Assembly: GCA_036404255.1 (NCBI GenBank)
Contig: DASWOP010000083.1
Location: 1-21,274, forward strand
From: JARLFX01 sp036404255
GTDB lineage: Bacteria; Acidobacteriota; Terriglobia; Terriglobales; Acidobacteriaceae
Direction: 5' to 3'
Length of the DNA: 21,274 nt
The notes under the pieces are model-generated. The model was not told where the DNA came from, searched no databases, and saw only the letters and a program-made list of their open reading frames with translations. Numbering within the stretch: position 1 is the stretch's first letter; each line of letters opens with the position of its first letter. Below are positions 15,160 to 21,274 of the stretch, piece by piece. Position numbers and translations under genes: made by a program.

Positions 15160-16176
15160 TTAGTGCATCTTGTGGATCAGGTCGATCAGGCTGGTGTGGT
15201 TGAAGGGCTGTAGCATAATGGTCAGCAGAAACAGCACGACGCAGCCGACGACCATGCTCACATGCGCGGGTTCCGCTTCATCGCCAGTGGCTTTGATCGT
15301 GGGATGACGCATGCCGGGCAGCATCAGCAGGACGGCCCAGAGTAGCCAGCCAATCCAGAATCCGGTGCCTGCAACGATAGCCAGCAGAATGGTGAGCGTC
15401 GTGGTGATCTTGTGCAGCTTGGGCGAGAGCGAATAGATAACGTGCCCGCCATCCAACTGGCCCGCCGGCAGAAGATTTAACGAAGTAATGAAGACGCCGA
15501 TCCAGGATGCGACCAGAATAGGATGGGGGACCATGTGCAGCAGCGGCGGAATGTCCGGCTTGAAGAGCAGTGTCACCTGGCGCAGCAGCATGATGAGCAG
15601 CGGAGAGTTCACCCGGAAGTGGTCCAGCTCGCTGGGCGTGGTAACGCCCATGGGAGTGGAGAGCCACAGCCCGATGACGATGCATGGCAGGGCAAACAGG
15701 ATTCCGCAGATGGGGCCGGACATGCCGATTTGCAGCAGCGCCTTGCGGGAGTGGATGCGCGAGCGCAGGCGAATCACCGCGCCGGCCGATCCGCTGAGCG
15801 TGGGTGCCGGCAGCAGGTAGGGCAGGGTTGCCTTCACGTTGTTGCGCTGGCAGAAGTAGAAGTGGCCAAACTCATGGCAGAGCAGGATGCCGATCAGGGT
15901 GCACGAAAACGGCAACCCGTCCGCGAAGTGACTCATGTTCTGGAGAATCCACTTGTAGGGGAAGATGTCTGCGTCTGAGACCAGGGGGGGGAGACCCTGG
16001 TGGAAGTTGTACATGTACCGCATGCCGATGACGGTGGCGGAAAAAAATGTCAGGAGCGCCAGTCCAGCTTGGAATGCAAGACGGCGCGGCGAACTTCGCC
16101 AGTAGGGAACCGGGCGAGCCTCTGCCATGTAATTGGGGACAGAAACGGCGTCTAAAAGACCTGACGATGTACTCAT
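15160..16176 (-). CDS. Site-2 protease family (M50) membrane metalloprotease
   Basis: This is a multi-spanning inner-membrane zinc protease that cleaves substrates within the membrane. The zinc-binding HEFGH is at residues 101-105 inside a hydrophobic segment. The second motif, NLLPAGQLDGG (234-244), supplies the third ligand, Asp242. Hydrophobic segments also occur near 36-56, 150-172, 222-236, 255-285 and at the C-terminus (about 305-325), so six or so membrane passes are likely. There is no PDZ domain, unlike RseP. The compact layout is closer to EGY1/cyanobacterial-type members. Length is 338 residues. The start at 16176 follows a modest AAGGG; an internal Met at residue 18 is an alternative. 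Substrate unknown. It lies downstream of the HU gene on the same strand, 74 bp away. Confidence 0.88.
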   Translation of the reverse strand: MSTSSGLLDAVSVPNYMAEARPVPYWRSSPRRLAFQAGLALLTFFSATVIGMRYMYNFHQGLPPLVSDADIFPYKWILQNMSHFADGLPFSCTLIGILLCHEFGHFYFCQRNNVKATLPYLLPAPTLSGSAGAVIRLRSRIHSRKALLQIGMSGPICGILFALPCIVIGLWLSTPMGVTTPSELDHFRVNSPLLIMLLRQVTLLFKPDIPPLLHMVPHPILVASWIGVFITSLNLLPAGQLDGGHVIYSLSPKLHKITTTLTILLAIVAGTGFWIGWLLWAVLLMLPGMRHPTIKATGDEAEPAHVSMVVGCVVLFLLTIMLQPFNHTSLIDLIHKMH

Positions 16177-16192
16177 GGCTGGGGAAGCCCTT

Positions 16193-16243
16193 CAAAAAAA
16201 ATTAATGAAAAGTCAGCCGTTGTGAGCCCATAAAGCTACGGCT
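16193..16243 (-). terminator. Possible terminator after the HU-family gene
   Basis: Read on the minus strand, AGCCGT (16243-16238) pairs with ACGGCT (16220-16215) around a 17-nt loop that can itself pair AGC with GCT. GACTTTT and then a run of eight T (16200-16193) follow. The stem is short, so read-through into the protease gene is plausible. Confidence 0.4.
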
Positions 16244-16250
16244 TTTATTT

Positions 16251-16520
16251 TTAGTTGAGCAGATGAAGTTCTTTGCCCGGTTTGAACCGGACAGCCTTGC
16301 CCGGCGCAATGCTTACTTCCGCGCCAGTGCGAGGGTTGCGGCCAATCCCGGTCTTGCGGGGACGCACGTTGAAGACGCCGAACCCTCTGAGCTCGATGCG
16401 TTCGCCGCCAGAGAGGGCTTTCTTCATGCTGTCGAAGATTGTGTCGACGGCTGCCTCGGCTTTAGTCCGTGGCAATCCGGTCCGTTCTACAACACGTTGG
16501 ATAAGGTCCTGCTTGATCAA
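16251..16520 (-). CDS. HU/IHF family DNA-binding protein
   Basis: This is a small nucleoid protein that bends DNA as a dimer. The 89-residue product starts MIKQDLIQRVVERTGL. It has the HU core AVDTIFDSMKKAL, the GERIELRGFGVF strand and the RNPRTGAEVSI beta-arm with its conserved proline, and ends GKAVRFKPGKELHLLN. I chose the TTG at 16520-16518, which has AGAAGG (16534-16529) eight bases upstream and gives the family's normal length. Longer starts up to 16604 add 28 unrelated residues. HU and IHF cannot be told apart here. The gene is divergent from dcd. Confidence 0.93.
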   Translation of the reverse strand: MIKQDLIQRVVERTGLPRTKAEAAVDTIFDSMKKALSGGERIELRGFGVFNVRPRKTGIGRNPRTGAEVSIAPGKAVRFKPGKELHLLN

Positions 16521-16633
16521 GAAAGGCACCTTCTCTCTTGCGTCATGATCCACCGTGCGAATCACCGCTAAATGGATGGTATGAAGACATTTGCAGATTG
16601 TCAACGCATCATTTTGCGCTTAAGATTTCCCTT

Positions 16634-16653
16634 GGATACCTGAATGGATACCT
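16634..16653. repeat. Direct repeat GGATACCT x2 between divergent HU and dcd genes
   Basis: GGATACCT at 16634-16641 and 16646-16653 has a 12-bp period (about one helical turn) in an otherwise AT-rich divergent promoter region. Such spacing suits a dimeric regulator on one DNA face, but the regulator is unknown. Confidence 0.35.
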
Positions 16654-16743
16654 AAAACAAGTTCAACGGGTACAAAACTGCCGTATTCCCGCTATTTTAG
16701 CGGCTAAACAAGGGATTTCCCGGCTTCCAGAACCTTCCGTTTC

Positions 16744-16749
16744 AAGGAG
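16744..16749 (+). promoter_or_regulatory. Ribosome binding site that sets the dcd start
   Basis: AAGGAG lies four bases before ATG 16754. It rules out the much longer reading beginning at 16538, whose first 72 residues look like untranslated sequence. Confidence 0.75.
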
Positions 16750-16753
16750 ATGC

Positions 16754-17308
16754 ATGGCGATCAAGAGTGACAAATGGATTCGTGAGCAGGCCACCAAAAA
16801 CGGCATGATCACCCCCTTCAGCGAAAAACAGGTGAAAGACGGCTGCATCTCCTACGGCCTGTCCTCGTATGGTTACGATCTGCGCGTGTCCGACGAATTC
16901 AAGATATTCACCAACGTGAACAGCGCCATCATCGACCCCAAGAACTTCGACGAGCGCAGTTTTGTCTCCGTGCAGGGCTCCAGCATCATCGTGCCGCCGA
17001 ACTCCTTTGCGCTCGCCCGCTCCGTGGAATACTTCAAGATTCCCCGCGACGTGCTCACCATCTGCGTGGGCAAGTCCACCTACGCGCGTTGCGGCATCAT
17101 CGTGAATGTGACCCCGTTTGAGCCGGAGTGGGAGGGCTTCGTCACGCTGGAGATATCCAATACCACGCCGCTGCCGGCGAAGGTCTATGCCAACGAAGGG
17201 CTCTGCCAGATCCTCTTCTTCCAGTCCGACGAGGTCTGCGAAGTAAGTTATGCGGACCGCAAGGGCAAGTACCAGCACCAGACGGGCATCGTCCTCCCCA
17301 AGCTGTAA
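16754..17308 (+). CDS. dcd: dCTP deaminase
   Basis: It converts dCTP to dUTP, feeding dUTPase and dTMP synthesis. Members with dUTPase activity exist, so a bifunctional form cannot be excluded. The 184-residue trimeric-fold protein begins MAIKSDKWIREQA. It has SYGLSSYGYDLRVSDEF near residues 36-52, the nucleotide-binding GKSTYARCGI at 106-115 with R112, and FEPEWEGFVTLEISN at 122-136, where E133 matches the catalytic glutamate of the E. coli enzyme. ANEGLCQILFFQ closes the core. A strong ribosome site fixes the start. A LuxR-type regulator follows 40 bp later on the same strand. Confidence 0.94.
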   Translation: MAIKSDKWIREQATKNGMITPFSEKQVKDGCISYGLSSYGYDLRVSDEFKIFTNVNSAIIDPKNFDERSFVSVQGSSIIVPPNSFALARSVEYFKIPRDVLTICVGKSTYARCGIIVNVTPFEPEWEGFVTLEISNTTPLPAKVYANEGLCQILFFQSDEVCEVSYADRKGKYQHQTGIVLPKL

Positions 17309-17348
17309 GGTTGTAGAGCCGGAGTGAGCTTTCTCCCGAGGCGTTTGC

Positions 17349-18038
17349 ATGTCGAAGCAGGCCCCTGCCAAGCCCCAGACGAAGGTGGAACCGCCATTGC
17401 GGGATGCGAGACTTCGCGTTGGCGTGATAGCGGCCGATCCTCTGCGTCTGCTGGGTTTTCAGGCGCTCTTCGATGGCCATATCGTGGTGCATATTGTGCC
17501 CATCGCGGCGAATGAGCCGCTGCAGGAGCCCAACGCGGACATCCTGCTGATTGCGGCGCAAAACACTGACCAGATCTTCGGGCTGATTCGGAGCATCCGG
17601 AGGGCTCGTTCCACCGCTCCCATGATCGTCATGGCAACCTCGGAGGAGCCGGAGTTTATCGAGCGCGTGCTGCGAGTAGGTGCCCAGGGATACCTGACCA
17701 CCGCGGCGGCGCTGGGCGAGATTGAGGATGCTCTGGCCTCAGTCTACGAAGGCGGCCAGTGGACGCCTTCGAAAGCGCAGCATACCGCAATCGGGGAGAC
17801 CCCAGCCCCGGATTCCATGGCCCGGCCAGAGGCATTCACCACGCGCGAGCGGCAGGTGATGATGCTGCTGATGGCTGGGCAGTCCAACCGGGAGATAGCC
17901 CTTGCCCTGCGAATTGAAGAGCGCACGGTAAAGTCCCACGTGGCTCGCCTGCTGAAGAAGATGGGTGTCCGGAACCGTACTGCGCTCACCATGCAGGTCA
18001 TAGCCAGGGGTCTGGTAGGGCGGCGTCTGGACTCTTAG
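17349..18038 (+). CDS. LuxR/NarL-type transcriptional regulator with degenerate receiver domain
   Basis: The 229-residue protein has a receiver-like domain (about 20-135), an Ala/Pro-rich linker (about 140-160) and a clear GerE/LuxR helix-turn-helix (FTTRERQVMMLLMAGQSNREI at 163-183, RTVKSHVARLLKKMGVRNRTAL at 192-213). The receiver has lost the phosphorylation machinery. The usual DD pair after strand 1 reads AADP (residues 28-31). The phospho-acceptor Asp position after ADILLI is Ala69, and the conserved Lys of GxxGYLxK is Thr118. The Thr/Ser of strand 4 (T97) remains. It should therefore act without classical His-kinase input. ATG 17349 has GAGGC upstream. It may share a transcript with dcd. 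No partner kinase is in the window. Confidence 0.88.
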   Translation: MSKQAPAKPQTKVEPPLRDARLRVGVIAADPLRLLGFQALFDGHIVVHIVPIAANEPLQEPNADILLIAAQNTDQIFGLIRSIRRARSTAPMIVMATSEEPEFIERVLRVGAQGYLTTAAALGEIEDALASVYEGGQWTPSKAQHTAIGETPAPDSMARPEAFTTRERQVMMLLMAGQSNREIALALRIEERTVKSHVARLLKKMGVRNRTALTMQVIARGLVGRRLDS

Positions 18039-18183
18039 CCGCGAACGGGAAGTAATTCAGACTAGGTCCTTTAGTACCGTTGCGCACCCCTTACGAATGA
18101 GCGAAAGTAACCAAGTAACACAGACCTGGGAGAAGCGGGGCTGTCGAAACCGGGATACCGGAGTTCGCGGCCCCCATTTTTTT
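18039..18183 (+). ncRNA. Structured RNA candidate with mutually exclusive helices, ending in a terminator
   Basis: A 145-nt element begins right after the LuxR-type stop codon. Helix 1 pairs 18041-18048 with 18077-18085 (one bulged G at 18082), with an inner ACTA/TAGT helix at 18061-18064 and 18072-18075. The terminator arm pairs 18137-18141 with 18170-18174, then 18145-18148 with 18164-18167, then CCGG with CCGG. The 5' segment CCGCGAAC (18039-18046) is perfectly complementary to GTTCGCGG (18163-18170), which overlaps the terminator 3' arm. A loop-tail pairing GGTC (18065-18068) with GACC (18123-18126) is also possible. I do not recognise the family. It may be an attenuator or riboswitch-like leader of the SYLF gene, a 3'UTR-derived small RNA, or simply an elaborate terminator. 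Confidence 0.4.
18137..18183 (+). terminator. Intrinsic terminator after the LuxR-type gene
   Basis: GGGGC (18137-18141) pairs with GCCCC (18170-18174) as the base of a three-tier hairpin that includes CGAA/TTCG and CCGG-GATA-CCGG. CA and seven T (18177-18183) follow. This is the best intrinsic terminator in the window. Confidence 0.8.
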
Positions 18184-18307
18184 GCCTTTTATCCCAAACT
18201 CTTCCCACTCTTCCCCTCAGTACAACTTGCGCCCCATAATATCCATCAGAGAAGGTGTGGCGGGTAATCCTGCCGACTGCAAAATCAGTTTAACCAGGTG
18301 GAACGAT

Positions 18308-19006
18308 ATGAAGAAATTTGCCGCAATAACTGCTGCATTGGCTCTGACGCTTAGCGCAGGGTTTGCCAGTGCAGAGACCGATCGCCCTAAGCTCAACGAA
18401 CGTCTTCTGAACGCGCAGAACGTGCTGCATGAGATCATGGCCACTCCCGACAAGAGCATTCCGCAGAGCGTTCTGGCCGGAGCCTCTTGCGTGGTTGTCA
18501 TCCCGAAGTTCAAGAAAGCTGCCTTTGTAGCCGGAGCACAGTATGGCCAGGGCGTGGCCACCTGCCGTACCGGCCATGGCTGGAGCGCGCCGGTCTTCGT
18601 TCAGCTTGAAGGCGGCAGCTTTGGTTTCCAGATCGGTGGGCAATCGACTGACCTTGTGCTCGTAGCCATGAACCAGCAGGGTCTGCAAGACATGCTGAAG
18701 AACAAGTTCAAGATCGGTGGCGATGCTGCTGCCTCTGCCGGTCCAGTGGGCCGCAATGCTCAGGCTGGCACGGACTGGAAGCTCAATGCTGAGTTCCTGA
18801 CCTGGTCCCGCAGCAAGGGCCTCTTTGCCGGAATCGATCTCGACGGCACCGTGCTCTCGCAGAATCAGGATGACACCCGCACGTTCTACGGATCAGCAAT
18901 TCCGTTCTCCACCATCCTCGCTGGCGATACCGCAGTACCAGCTGATGCGCGTCCGTTTGTACGCACAGTAGCCCGTTACTTCGTCTCGTCGAAGGCTGCA
19001 CAGTAG
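18308..19006 (+). CDS. Secreted SYLF (Ysc84/DUF500) lipid-binding domain protein
   Basis: The SYLF domain binds phosphoinositides in eukaryotes; its bacterial role is unknown. The 232-residue product has a Sec signal peptide: MKK, a hydrophobic stretch AAITAALALTLSAGF, and a likely cut after the ASA at residues 20-22. The mature part matches the family: RLLNAQNVLHEIM, then IPQSVLAGASCVVVIPKFKK, AGAQYGQGVATCRTG, SAPVFVQLEGGSFGFQIGG, STDLVLVAMNQQG, and SRSKGLFAGIDLDGTVL near the end. ATG 18308 follows AGGTGGA (18296-18302). It probably lies in the periplasm, perhaps membrane-associated. It stands alone between two terminator-like hairpins. Confidence 0.9.
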   Translation: MKKFAAITAALALTLSAGFASAETDRPKLNERLLNAQNVLHEIMATPDKSIPQSVLAGASCVVVIPKFKKAAFVAGAQYGQGVATCRTGHGWSAPVFVQLEGGSFGFQIGGQSTDLVLVAMNQQGLQDMLKNKFKIGGDAAASAGPVGRNAQAGTDWKLNAEFLTWSRSKGLFAGIDLDGTVLSQNQDDTRTFYGSAIPFSTILAGDTAVPADARPFVRTVARYFVSSKAAQ

Positions 19007-19031
19007 CTACTGTGTGCCGTAGACAACCCAG

Positions 19032-19073
19032 GAGGCATCCGGAGCTGGAGGCTGACACCTCGCCGGATGCCTC
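19032..19073 (+). terminator. Hairpin terminator after the SYLF gene
   Basis: GAGGCATCCGG (19032-19042) pairs perfectly with CCGGATGCCTC (19063-19073), and an inner GAGG/CCTC (19048-19051, 19058-19061) shortens the loop. The T run behind it is weak (CTTGAGCATATTT), so it may work with other factors or mainly protect the 3' end. Confidence 0.6.
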
Positions 19074-19146
19074 TTGAGCATATTTAAGGGCAGAGTCGCG
19101 AAACGGGTACACTGGTGGCGGCTCCTTTGAAGCCGCACGAGGCTGA

Positions 19147-20070
19147 ATGCACGCGACGCAACATACCCGTTTTCGCATGGGGATAGAGTTCGGCTTCATC
19201 TGGCTGCTGATCCATCTGCTCCGTCTGCCGCCGCGCGGAGTAGCCCGCCGCATGAGTGCGGGGCTAACCTGGCTGGCATGGGTTTTGCTGCCCCGCCTGC
19301 GCCAAGTGGGCATGCGCAACCTGCAAATCGCCTTTCCTGCGCAGACAGAATCGCAGCACAAAGCGACATTGCGCGGTCTGTATCGCACCTTGGGCTGGCA
19401 GATCGCCGAGTTCTGCCAGATGGCGAAGTACACCGCCCCCAAAGCCTCAAAATTCATCGAGTACGACGGCCTGCAGAATTATCGAAACGCAAACGCAAAA
19501 GGCAAAGGCGTACTCGTAGTCACCGGCCACCTCGGCGCGTGGGAGCTTTCCAGCTTCTTCCATTCGCTCAACGGATACCCCATGGGCATGGTGATCCGCC
19601 GGCTCGACAATCCCTTGGTAGATCAACTGGTGAACCAGATCCGTTGCATGCACGGCAACAAAGTCCTGCATAAGGATGATTTTGCCCGCGCCCTCCTCGG
19701 CGCCATGCGCGCAGGCGAGACCGTCGGCATCCTGATGGATACGAACATGACGCCGCCGCAGGGTGTCTTTGTGCCCTTCTTCGGCGTGCAGGCCTGCACT
19801 GCCTCCGGCCTGGCGCGTGTAGCGCTCAAGACGGGAGCGGCAGTGCTGCCCGGCTGTCTGATGTGGGATGCAGCGCGGAAGAAGTACATACTCCACTTCG
19901 GAGAAGAGATGGCGCTGGTTCGCAGCGAAGACGCCGAGGCCGATATCATCGCCAACACCGCCATGTTCACCGCAGCAATTGAAAGCTACATCCGGCGCTA
20001 TCCTGACCAGTGGCTCTGGGTGCATCGCCGCTGGAAGACCCGCCCCGCGGGCGAGCCACCGATTTATTGA
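19147..20070 (+). CDS. Lipid A-type acyltransferase (LpxL/HtrB family)
   Basis: Family members add a secondary acyl chain to lipid A precursors at the inner membrane, using acyl-ACP. The 307-residue protein has an N-terminal hydrophobic anchor (about 12-48). The catalytic HLGAWE at 128-133 carries the conserved His and Glu of the HX4(D/E) motif. The GILMDTNMTPPQGVFVPFFG region corresponds to the second conserved block; many relatives have DQ where this has DT. QWLWVHRRWKTRP at the C-terminus is typical. ATG 19147 follows GAGG (19138-19141). Its acyl chain and position specificity cannot be read from sequence. The presence of lpxD just downstream supports a lipid A role, though about 500 bp of repeats separate the two. 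Confidence 0.85.
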   Translation: MHATQHTRFRMGIEFGFIWLLIHLLRLPPRGVARRMSAGLTWLAWVLLPRLRQVGMRNLQIAFPAQTESQHKATLRGLYRTLGWQIAEFCQMAKYTAPKASKFIEYDGLQNYRNANAKGKGVLVVTGHLGAWELSSFFHSLNGYPMGMVIRRLDNPLVDQLVNQIRCMHGNKVLHKDDFARALLGAMRAGETVGILMDTNMTPPQGVFVPFFGVQACTASGLARVALKTGAAVLPGCLMWDAARKKYILHFGEEMALVRSEDAEADIIANTAMFTAAIESYIRRYPDQWLWVHRRWKTRPAGEPPIY

Positions 20071-20105
20071 GATTGAGCTATAGAAGTGAGCTGTAGAAGA
20101 AAGAG

Positions 20106-20205
20106 CCTGTTCCATTTGTGGGTTAAATTTATATACCCTGTCCATTTGTGGGTTCACTTTATATACCCTGTCATTCTGAGCGCAGCGAAGAATCTGCTTT
20201 TCAAG
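20106..20205 (+). repeat. Dispersed intergenic repeat A, copy 2
   Basis: Three degenerate units of about 30 bp. The first two contain TGT(T)CCATTTGTGGGTT and TTTATATAC. The third contains CCCTGTCATTCTGAGCGCAG and continues through GAAGAATCTGC to 20205. Bases 20166-20205 differ from 8779-8818 at one position. The first two units differ from those of copy 1, so the tail is conserved while the leading units vary. Confidence 0.8.
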
Positions 20206-20322
20206 TGATGCCACAAATCCTCCCCCAACCGGTAAATTGATCGAGAGGATTTTATTTCAAGTGTTAATATCGGCTGGCGAACTGAATCAACCCAGACCGC
20301 CTGAATCAGTCAGATTATCTGG

Positions 20323-20467
20323 ATCACCAAGATTGCTTGACAACCAAGATTGCTTGAACCAAGAAGATTGCTTGAACATCTAAGAATGCTTGAATTACCA
20401 AGAGTGCTTGAATTACCCAAGAATGCTTGAATTACCCAAGAGTGCTCGAATCACCAGGATTGTCGGG
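20323..20467 (+). repeat. Imperfect 17-19 bp tandem array, eight units
   Basis: Units start at 20323, 20341, 20358, 20376, 20394, 20412, 20431 and 20450, with consensus ATTACCAAGAATGCTTGA. The TGCTTGA end is the best conserved part. Unit lengths vary (17, 18 or 19 bp), so it is not a coding repeat. The last unit runs directly into repeat B. There are no spacers, so it is not CRISPR. Confidence 0.85.
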
Positions 20468-20511
20468 ATTAAGCCCCCGGCTTTAGCCGGGGGGAGTGGG
20501 GCTTCAGCCCC
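20465..20511 (+). repeat. Dispersed palindromic repeat B, copy 2
   Basis: Hairpins at 20474-20493 (CCCCCGGCT / AGCCGGGGG) and 20498-20511 (GGGGCT / AGCCCC). The single difference from copy 1 is in the loop of the second hairpin (C20505 against T8917). Confidence 0.85.
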
Positions 20512-20570
20512 GGAGGATCACCTTTCTATCCCCCTACAGTAAAGCGTGGTCAGGAGAGTGTGGAGTTGCA

Positions 20571-21274
20571 ATGCCAAAACTAAGTGAAATAGCCGACTGG
20601 CTGGGAGCTGACCTCGACCCGAAGTTCGCCTCCGTAGAAGTCCTGCGCGTAGCTGCGATCTCCCTCGCGACGGAGCATGACCTCGTCTTCGCCTCAGACG
20701 AAGCCGCGCTGGCAAAGGCCATCGCCTCCCACGCCGGAGCAATCCTCGCCCCTCTCACCACCGCAGCAAACGCTGACCGTGCCATCCTGCGCGTGAAGCA
20801 TCCCAAGCTCGCATTCGCCCGCGCGGCCCAGCGGCTCACCCCCCAGCGCGCCCCAGCGGGGATACATCCCACCGCCGTCGTCGTCGAACCGCAAAACATC
20901 GGCGAAGGCACCAGCATTGGCCCCGGCGTCGTGGTCGCTCCCGGCGTCCACATCGGTCGCAACTGCCAGATCTTTCCCAACGTGACCATCTTTCCCGGCG
21001 TCGCCCTCGGCGACAACTGCATCGTGCAGTCCGGCGTTGTGCTGGGCTCCATCGGCTTCGGCTACGTGCGCGATCCCGAGACGGGCGAGCACGTGCAGTT
21101 TCCGCAGCAGGGAACGCTCGTCATCGAAGACAACGTAGACATCGGCGCGAACACCACCATCGACCGCGGCGCATTGGAAGAGACCCGCATCGGCGCGGGC
21201 ACAAAGATCGACAACCAGGTCCACATCGGCCACAACTGCCGCATCGGCAAAAACGTAATCATCGTCGCCCAGGT
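20571..21274 (+). CDS. lpxD: UDP-3-O-acylglucosamine N-acyltransferase LpxD (3' end beyond window)
   Basis: LpxD adds the N-linked hydroxyacyl chain in the third step of lipid A synthesis, using acyl-ACP, as a cytosolic trimer. About 234 residues are visible of a usual length near 340. The N-terminal uridine-binding domain covers about 1-100 (MPKLSEIADWLGADL, then LRVKHPKLAFARAAQ). It is followed by left-handed beta-helix hexapeptide repeats (IGEGTSIGPGVVVAPGVHIG). The family signature GFGYVRD is followed by IGANTTIDRGALEETRIG and KIDNQVHIGHNCRIG, which contains the expected catalytic His. ATG 20571 follows GGAG by five bases. There is no frame break in the visible part. Next genes are unknown. 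Confidence 0.95.
   Translation, partial: MPKLSEIADWLGADLDPKFASVEVLRVAAISLATEHDLVFASDEAALAKAIASHAGAILAPLTTAANADRAILRVKHPKLAFARAAQRLTPQRAPAGIHPTAVVVEPQNIGEGTSIGPGVVVAPGVHIGRNCQIFPNVTIFPGVALGDNCIVQSGVVLGSIGFGYVRDPETGEHVQFPQQGTLVIEDNVDIGANTTIDRGALEETRIGAGTKIDNQVHIGHNCRIGKNVIIVAQ

Larger units (their letters stand above)
20071..20570. other. Repeat-rich intergenic region between the acyltransferase gene and lpxD
   Basis: No gene is seen in these 500 bp. They hold a second copy of repeat A, an AT-rich spacer (20206-20322), an eight-unit tandem array, a second copy of repeat B, and the lpxD ribosome site (GGAG at 20562-20565). The order A, spacer, B is the same as upstream of gmk. Confidence 0.75.

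Noticed and set aside
16538..16753. 72-residue N-terminal extension of dCTP deaminase
   Set aside because: The residues are not family-like, the segment covers the divergent promoter region, and a good ribosome site precedes ATG 16754.
18137..18176. tRNA-like or tmRNA-like end (GGGGCTG start and CCCCCA end)
   Set aside because: Only about 40 nt separates the two, with no D, anticodon or T arms. It is better explained as a terminator hairpin.
20323..20467. Possible CRISPR array
   Set aside because: Units of 17-19 bp are contiguous, without unique spacers, and no cas genes are near.

Overview
The window looks like a chromosomal segment of a GC-rich, outer-membrane-bearing soil bacterium, most likely an Acidobacteriota member of the Terriglobia/Acidobacteriaceae type. 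The reasons are the lipid A genes (lpxD, an LpxL-like acyltransferase, an MsbA-like exporter), the rpoN-hpf-rapZ and yicC-gmk-rpoZ gene orders, the HU-like protein, and an intergenic repeat (CTGTCATTCTGAGC...) that I recall as common in such genomes. The lineage call is inference from gene content, not from a marker tree.

Layout. 362-2493: sigma-54 (rpoN) and hibernation factor (hpf), closed by a strong hairpin at 2499-2541. 2655-8637: a same-strand run of a PAS-PAS-GGDEF-EAL protein, rapZ, an MsbA-like ABC exporter and yicC. The c-di-GMP protein lies between hpf and rapZ, where enterobacteria have ptsN, and its EAL half looks damaged. 8638-9032: a repeat-rich leader before gmk. 9033-11049: gmk, rpoZ and a type 4 (4Fe-4S) uracil-DNA glycosylase. 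11050-12667: an AT-richer stretch holding one DNA methyltransferase-nuclease gene. It is interrupted at a run of ten G; removing one G restores a 478-residue fusion. 12668-15145: priA. On the minus strand, convergent with priA, lie an HU-family gene (16520-16251) and a site-2 protease (16176-15160). From 16754 on the plus strand: dcd, a LuxR-type regulator with a non-phosphorylatable receiver domain, a structured intergenic RNA candidate ending in a terminator, a secreted SYLF/Ysc84 protein, a lipid A-type acyltransferase, a second repeat-rich intergenic region, and lpxD running off the right edge.

How the genes work together. Most are housekeeping. rpoN, hpf, rapZ and the GGDEF-EAL protein form a regulatory neighbourhood (transcription, ribosome silencing, RNA or cell-wall signalling, c-di-GMP). 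gmk, rpoZ, yicC and dcd serve nucleotide and RNA metabolism. The glycosylase and priA serve DNA repair and replication restart. The MsbA-like exporter, the acyltransferase and lpxD serve outer-membrane lipid A. The foreign-looking element is the methyltransferase-nuclease.

The most interesting signals are: (1) the G10 tract that switches off a methyltransferase-nuclease fusion, a candidate phase-variable defence gene; (2) the intergenic RNA at 18039-18183, where the same 3' bases can pair either with a distant 5' segment or within a terminator; (3) a composite repeat present almost identically at about 8.7-8.9 kb and 20.1-20.5 kb; and (4) an eight-unit 17-19 bp tandem array at 20323-20467.
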